A DNA stretch of 64,000 nt, taken from positions 5,332,001-5,396,000 of the forward strand of contig CP126193.1 in NCBI GenBank assembly GCA_030272155.1. Direction: 5' to 3'. Under the pieces are notes generated by a model. The model was not told where the DNA came from and ran no database searches. It saw nothing but the letters and a program-made list of their open reading frames with translations. How positions within the stretch are numbered: the first letter of the stretch is position 1; each line of letters starts with the position of its first letter. Made by a program: the position numbers and the translations under genes. Below, one piece after another: positions 59,850 through 64,000 of the stretch. The stretch comes from Tetradesmus obliquus. Taxonomy: Eukaryota; Chlorophyta; Chlorophyceae; Sphaeropleales; Scenedesmaceae.

Positions 59850-62800
59850 TGTTGTTGTGCTGGCGTGCGGTTGCTGGCCTTGGCTGCTGCACTCAGAGTC
59901 CGACAGCAGCGCAGGTGCTGTGGCCTGCAGGAACCTCTCCATTGCACCTGCCCGCATCACCTGCTTGCCCGAACCCCTGCCGCGGCCACGGCCAGCTGCT
60001 GGAGTCCGGCCTGCAGCAGCAGGTGTCCTGCCAGCAGCAGCACCACCAGACGCTGCTGCCGGCCCTGCGGTTGCTGGCCTGGCAGCTGCGCTGCCAGGCT
60101 TGCCGCCCCTGACGCCGACAAACACCCGATGTGAATCTTGGCCAGTGTCTGCTGCTGCTGCTGTAGGTCTGCTGGCCCTTTCTACTGCTGCATCAGCAGC
60201 TGCTGCTGGTGGCTGAGCAGCAATTGCTGCAGGAGGCTGCCCATAGCCCCAGGGGTCATGCTGGGACTGCTGCAGCTCCTCCAGCGGCTGCGACAGCTCC
60301 TGCTGCTGCTGCTGCTCTTGCTGTGCCACATTATCATCCTCGTCACCTTCTATCACGCTGTCCAGCCACTCAGAGAAGGACTTCCGACCCGGCGGCTGCT
60401 TCTTAGTGGTGCTGCTCGCCCAGCTGCGGCCGCCAGCTTCTGCAGCACCAGCCGCGCCAGCAGCTGCAGCTGCCACTGCAGGCATGTGTGACAGCCTGCC
60501 ACTGCCTCCAATCAAACCTGCCGCTGCAGGTTGGCATGAGTCTGCTGCTGCTGCTGCCGCCGTTGAGCTTCCAGCTGCAATGCCTGCCAGGCCAGGGATG
60601 CTGCCACCCTCAGCTGCCGGCCGCCTGGCGCCTGGTTTGCTGCTGGGCTTGGCTGCTGCAGTGTAGTCCTGTACGTAGCAGCACAGAAGCAGCATGTTAC
60701 AGCTCGAGCAAGTTCTGCAGCTGCTTTGGCAGCAGGAGATACATGCATCAGGTTGTTGCTGCTGAGCCATCCAAGTTTGGGTTCTGAACAGGCTTCGAAC
60801 CAGCATGCTGCTCAACCAGATACAACCTCAGCAGCACTTTTGGGGCAGCCAGCGCAGCAGTGGTACCACAGACGTTGCTTCACACATTACATTGCTGTTA
60901 CAGGGACGCGGAAACACAACATGAGCAGGAGCTGCAGCGCTCTGGATCTCACCTTGACTGTATTAAAGTAGTCCTTGAGGTTGCGCTGCTTGTCTGCTGC
61001 CCCGGCTGCGGCTGCTGGTGTCGTGGCTGCTGCTGCCGCCTTCTTCCTGCCAGCTGAGCGTGCACGGGCACTGGCTGGCGGGTTCCTGCAAGCACCAGCC
61101 ACAGCAGACAGGCAGGCAGTGACGCCTGGGCCAAGCGTGCGACTCTTAGCACGCCAATGCACAGCACATAGAAGGCAGGAGCAAACAACCCAACACAACA
61201 GCAGCTAGCAAGCCATCGTTAACAGTGTCAGACATCAATGTGCATTTGCGTCCTGCCACACGCCGCGCCGCACCTGTACGCCGCCACCAGCTCAGGCCAC
61301 ACCGCCTCCACCAGGCTGCAGCGCACCGAGCGGTGCTCCGAGAACTGCAGCGAGCCGCCAGAGCGGCCGCCGCCGCTGCCGGCAGCCTGGCTGGCAGCCG
61401 CCGCCTGGCTGCAGCTGAAGCTGGGCCCCTGGCTGGCTGGCATCTGCGACAGCCAGGGCTCACCCTCTGCATCGTCAGCTGCAGCCGCTGCTGCGCTGCC
61501 GCTGGCTGCAGCTGCTGCTGCTGCGGAGGAAAAGGAGGATGCCAGCTTTGGCGGCCTGCTGCGTGCTGTGCCAGCAATCCAAGCCAGGTCCACAGCCAGG
61601 TCTTCAGCGTCCTGAGCTGCAAGCCTGTGCTGCTGCTGCAGGCGCTCCACCAGCAGCACGTAGCGCCAGCCCTGCTGCTGGCGTGCAGGCACGCTGGACA
61701 TGTCGTCAGCGCCCTTGCTGCTGACCTTGCGTATGCCTGTGGGCCTGAACTGCACGCCCGAGGACGGGCCTGGCTGCGGCCCTTGCCGCATGTCCCACTC
61801 CAGCAGCAGCGGCAGCAGCTTCAAGCGCACCTGCAGCAGTGGCAAGAAGAGCAGCTACCGTGTCACGCAGGCTTTTGAGTGACAGGACCTTGGGCACTGC
61901 ACTTGTAGCACAGTGCAGTAGTGCATGCGTAGGTGCCCAGGCACAGCTGGCCGCCTCCCAGTCAGCAAGCAATTTAATGCCATGCATACCCAAGCATGTG
62001 CAGCTGCCCGCACTGAATGATCAGCAAGTGTCAGCAGCCTCCATTCGCATACATACCACGTGTTCAAGCATGCCACATCTGCAGTAGCCCGAAGACCCGC
62101 AATCTCCTGCTCCCACCTGGTTGTGGTCCCACTCCTTGATGTACTTGGTCATGATGTCGCCAATGGCGCGCACATCAGGCCGTGCCCGCCACGTGAACAC
62201 GTTGCGGCTGCTGCCAGGCACAGGCAGGCTGTACTCGCGCTGCACAGCAGCCACAGCCTTGTGCAGCTCGCTGGTGTACGTGGCGGCAGCAGTCCTGCAA
62301 GCAGAAGCAGCACATCCGAACGCGGTTTGTGAACAGGATATGACACACGGATGTTGACGCTGAAGAGGCCAGCATGCAATCACACACACAAAACCGTCAC
62401 CATCATTGGCCAATCAAAACACACAGCACGTCAGCTGCAAAGCAGGAAACATGCCCTGCCTGCACTGCTGCCCTGCTGCTGCTGCTGCTGCCTGACAACC
62501 CCTCACCTGCAGCTGGCCATGAAGCCACGCGTCTGCACCGCACGCCGCACCACGCGGTTCAGCAGCCGCTTGCCAGCACGCCGGTGGAAGTTGCACTCGC
62601 ACTGCTGCCACTGCCGCGGCACGCAGCCGGACTCGCAGCCGCAGCCGCTGCAGCCGCCGCTGCGCTTGCTGTGCTGCGCGATGCGGCTCTTCATGCCGCC
62701 CTCATGGCCACACGCCTTGCAGCCGGTGCACTGCACAGGCAGCAACGAACACACACCCATGCAACATGTGAGCTGCTGGGGTTGATGCAGGCAGTGGCAC

Positions 62801-63784
62801 GTCAGCAGCTAGCTGTACCACGCTGCAAAGAGGCTGCCAAACAGCGGCTGCACAAGAAAGCAGGGTTGATGTGCTGGCTGCTTGCCAAACTTCGAGACAG
62901 GCGCAGGACTTCAGAGGCTGACTACTCAGTTGCACCTGCGCATCCCACTTGACAGATGTCCTGTCCCTCTGCCTGCCTGCCAGGCTGCTTTTCAGCCATA
63001 TGCTTACCTTTGTGAGAGCATCCAGCTCGGGGTCTGGCCCTGCTTCCAGCATTGCCTCCAGCTTCTGCAGCACAGCCTCATCATCCTGCACAAACACACC
63101 ACACACAAGACAGCTGAATACCCAGTGCTGCCACCCTTAGCAGCTAGTGCTGTCCAGGGTGCAGGACTTCGCGCAGATGCTGCACATGTGGAATCATAAT
63201 CACCTGCGCAGATATTTACACGAAAAAAACGACCAGCATAAGCTGCAGCATCACATGCAAAGCCTTCTGCGGTGCCGTGCCAGTGCTGTACTGTGCTGCC
63301 AGCTGTTTCTGGCCGGCTCACCTCACAGCCCTGCAGCAGGTGCCTCACAGCGTCCATGGCCATGCCTTCGCCAACCTGCAGAGACCAACACAGCAGCTTG
63401 GTGTATGCACTGCTGACAGCAGCAGGAAAAGAGGAAGACGTGAAGTAGCTGATGTTCCCCCCCCCTGCTTTTCATACTGCTGCTGCCAACCATTGTCAGC
63501 ACCTGCAGTAATAGAGCCCTCACTGCTGGCAGGAAGCTGTTGCTGCTCACAACATGAGCCAAGTCCACCTTGTGGGTTTCACAAGCACTCGCATAGCCTG
63601 CAGCCCAAAAGTTCTCATACATCCCTGGTGCCCGCACCTGCTCCGCGCCCGTGGTGTCGTAGTCGCCGCCTGCCAGCTGCGCGATGCACTGCAGCGCAGC
63701 CTCGCCGCCCCGCGTGATGCCCAGCAGCCGCTGCACGTCACCGCGGCAGCAGCGCACCAGGCTCGACTTGCGCGGGTCGTCCGT
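59154..63784 (-). CDS. GEN1/SEND1-like Holliday-junction nuclease (5' partial)
   Basis: Visible exons 63784-63638, 63375-63322, 63085-63008, 62730-62507, 62294-62117, 61830-61274, 61085-60953 and 60668-59154 join in frame (about 960 residues); the N-terminal nuclease half lies past the window end. The start of this part is VQRLLGITRGGEAALQCIAQ and LAGGDYDTTGAEQVGEGMAM, the Rad2/XPG-family acidic site plus helix-two-turn-helix. A cysteine cluster follows (CTGCKACGHEGG, GGCSGCGC, CECNFHRRAGKRLLNRVV), like that in plant GEN/SEND1 proteins. The next part has WRARPDVRAIGDIMTKYIKE and a possible chromodomain-like region ending GWRYVLLVERL. A PIP box, QRNLKDYF, lies near 60980. The long C-terminus is disordered, Ala/Gln/Ser-rich, with SFSEWLDSVIEGDEDD. 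Such enzymes cut recombination and replication intermediates in the nucleus. Confidence 0.8.
59806..59847 (-). repeat. GCA/CAG run encoding polyAla
   Basis: About 14 triplets, translated as Ala (GCA) in the GEN1-like tail. This shows the same triplet read in the Ala frame and not the Gln frame. Confidence 0.8.
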
Positions 63785-64000
63785 CTGCACATGGACGCAG
63801 CAGCAGCTTGCTTGGTGGTGCGGGGCTGCGCGGTACCAGCAAACTCAACATGGCTGCTCCCTTGCTGACGCAAGGTGCTGCTGCAAACCATATCCCTGCT
63901 GCATTTGCATTGCATTGCAGTGCAGTGACCTCCGACCAACTTGCCCTCCTGCTGGACTACAATCTCTACACTTGCGTGACCCACGCTGCATAAACGCAGC

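Noticed and set aside
63376-63637. Open frame in the GEN1-like gene (GMYENFWAAGYASACETHKV)
   Set aside because: It lies in an intron: direct joining of GAEQ to VGEGMA restores the family motif and frame.

Overview
The window looks like nuclear DNA of a green alga. It is GC-rich, its genes are densely intron-split with GT..AG introns of roughly 100-900 bp, and it is saturated with CAG/CTG trinucleotide runs. It carries plant-type telomeric repeats (TTTAGGG), a green-algal TGTAA poly(A)-like signal after one gene, and a plant-like GEN/SEND1 nuclease. A chlorophyte, perhaps of the Scenedesmus/Sphaeropleales type, is my inference; the exact taxon cannot be read from the sequence. I found no virus-like element, no rRNA and no tRNA.

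Layout, left to right: (1) 168-4444 +, 3' part of a HEAT-repeat PP4/PP2A regulatory-subunit-like protein; (2) 6723-8832 -, a ZPR1-domain-like protein with a triplicated 3' end; (3) 9300-13348 -, the ribosome-biogenesis factor WDR43/UTP5; (4) 15369-21872 -, a GAF-GAF cyclic-nucleotide phosphodiesterase in 17 exons; (5) 23206-28598 +, a Raf-like (TKL) kinase with a long polyglutamine N-terminus; (6) 29957-33292 -, a fatty acyl-CoA reductase; (7) 33842-37065 +, the cohesin loader MAU2/SCC4; (8) 38867-41662 -, a villin-headpiece protein; (9) 42149-44539 +, TFIID subunit TAF12; (10) 46326-47156 -, an intronless sulfotransferase; (11) 47862-51268 -, a GH99 endo-mannosidase; (12) 52723-53537 -, a 94-residue membrane protein; (13) 54284-58623 -, enolase with an extra N-terminal domain; (14) 59154 to beyond 63784 -, a GEN1/SEND1-like Holliday-junction nuclease, 5' end outside the window. 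For genes 2-5, 7-9 and 11-13, the exon sets given were read by hand and close in frame from start to stop. For FAR (6) they close only if one candidate mini-exon is left out.

These are mostly unlinked housekeeping genes, not a pathway cluster. Two head-to-head pairs (FAR/MAU2 and headpiece/TAF12) share intergenic regions of about 0.5 kb and probably bidirectional promoters. The sulfotransferase and GH99 are neighbouring secretory-pathway glycan enzymes.

The most unusual signal is structural. In four genes (kinase, phosphodiesterase, TAF12, enolase) the 3' end of an exon, usually with its 5' splice site, has been tandemly copied into the following intron, up to ten times. A fifth gene has its 3' terminal coding segment triplicated. 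The enolase copy abuts an interstitial telomeric tract. In addition, many introns end in CTG runs where a polypyrimidine tract would be expected, while the exons carry the CAG orientation (polyGln).
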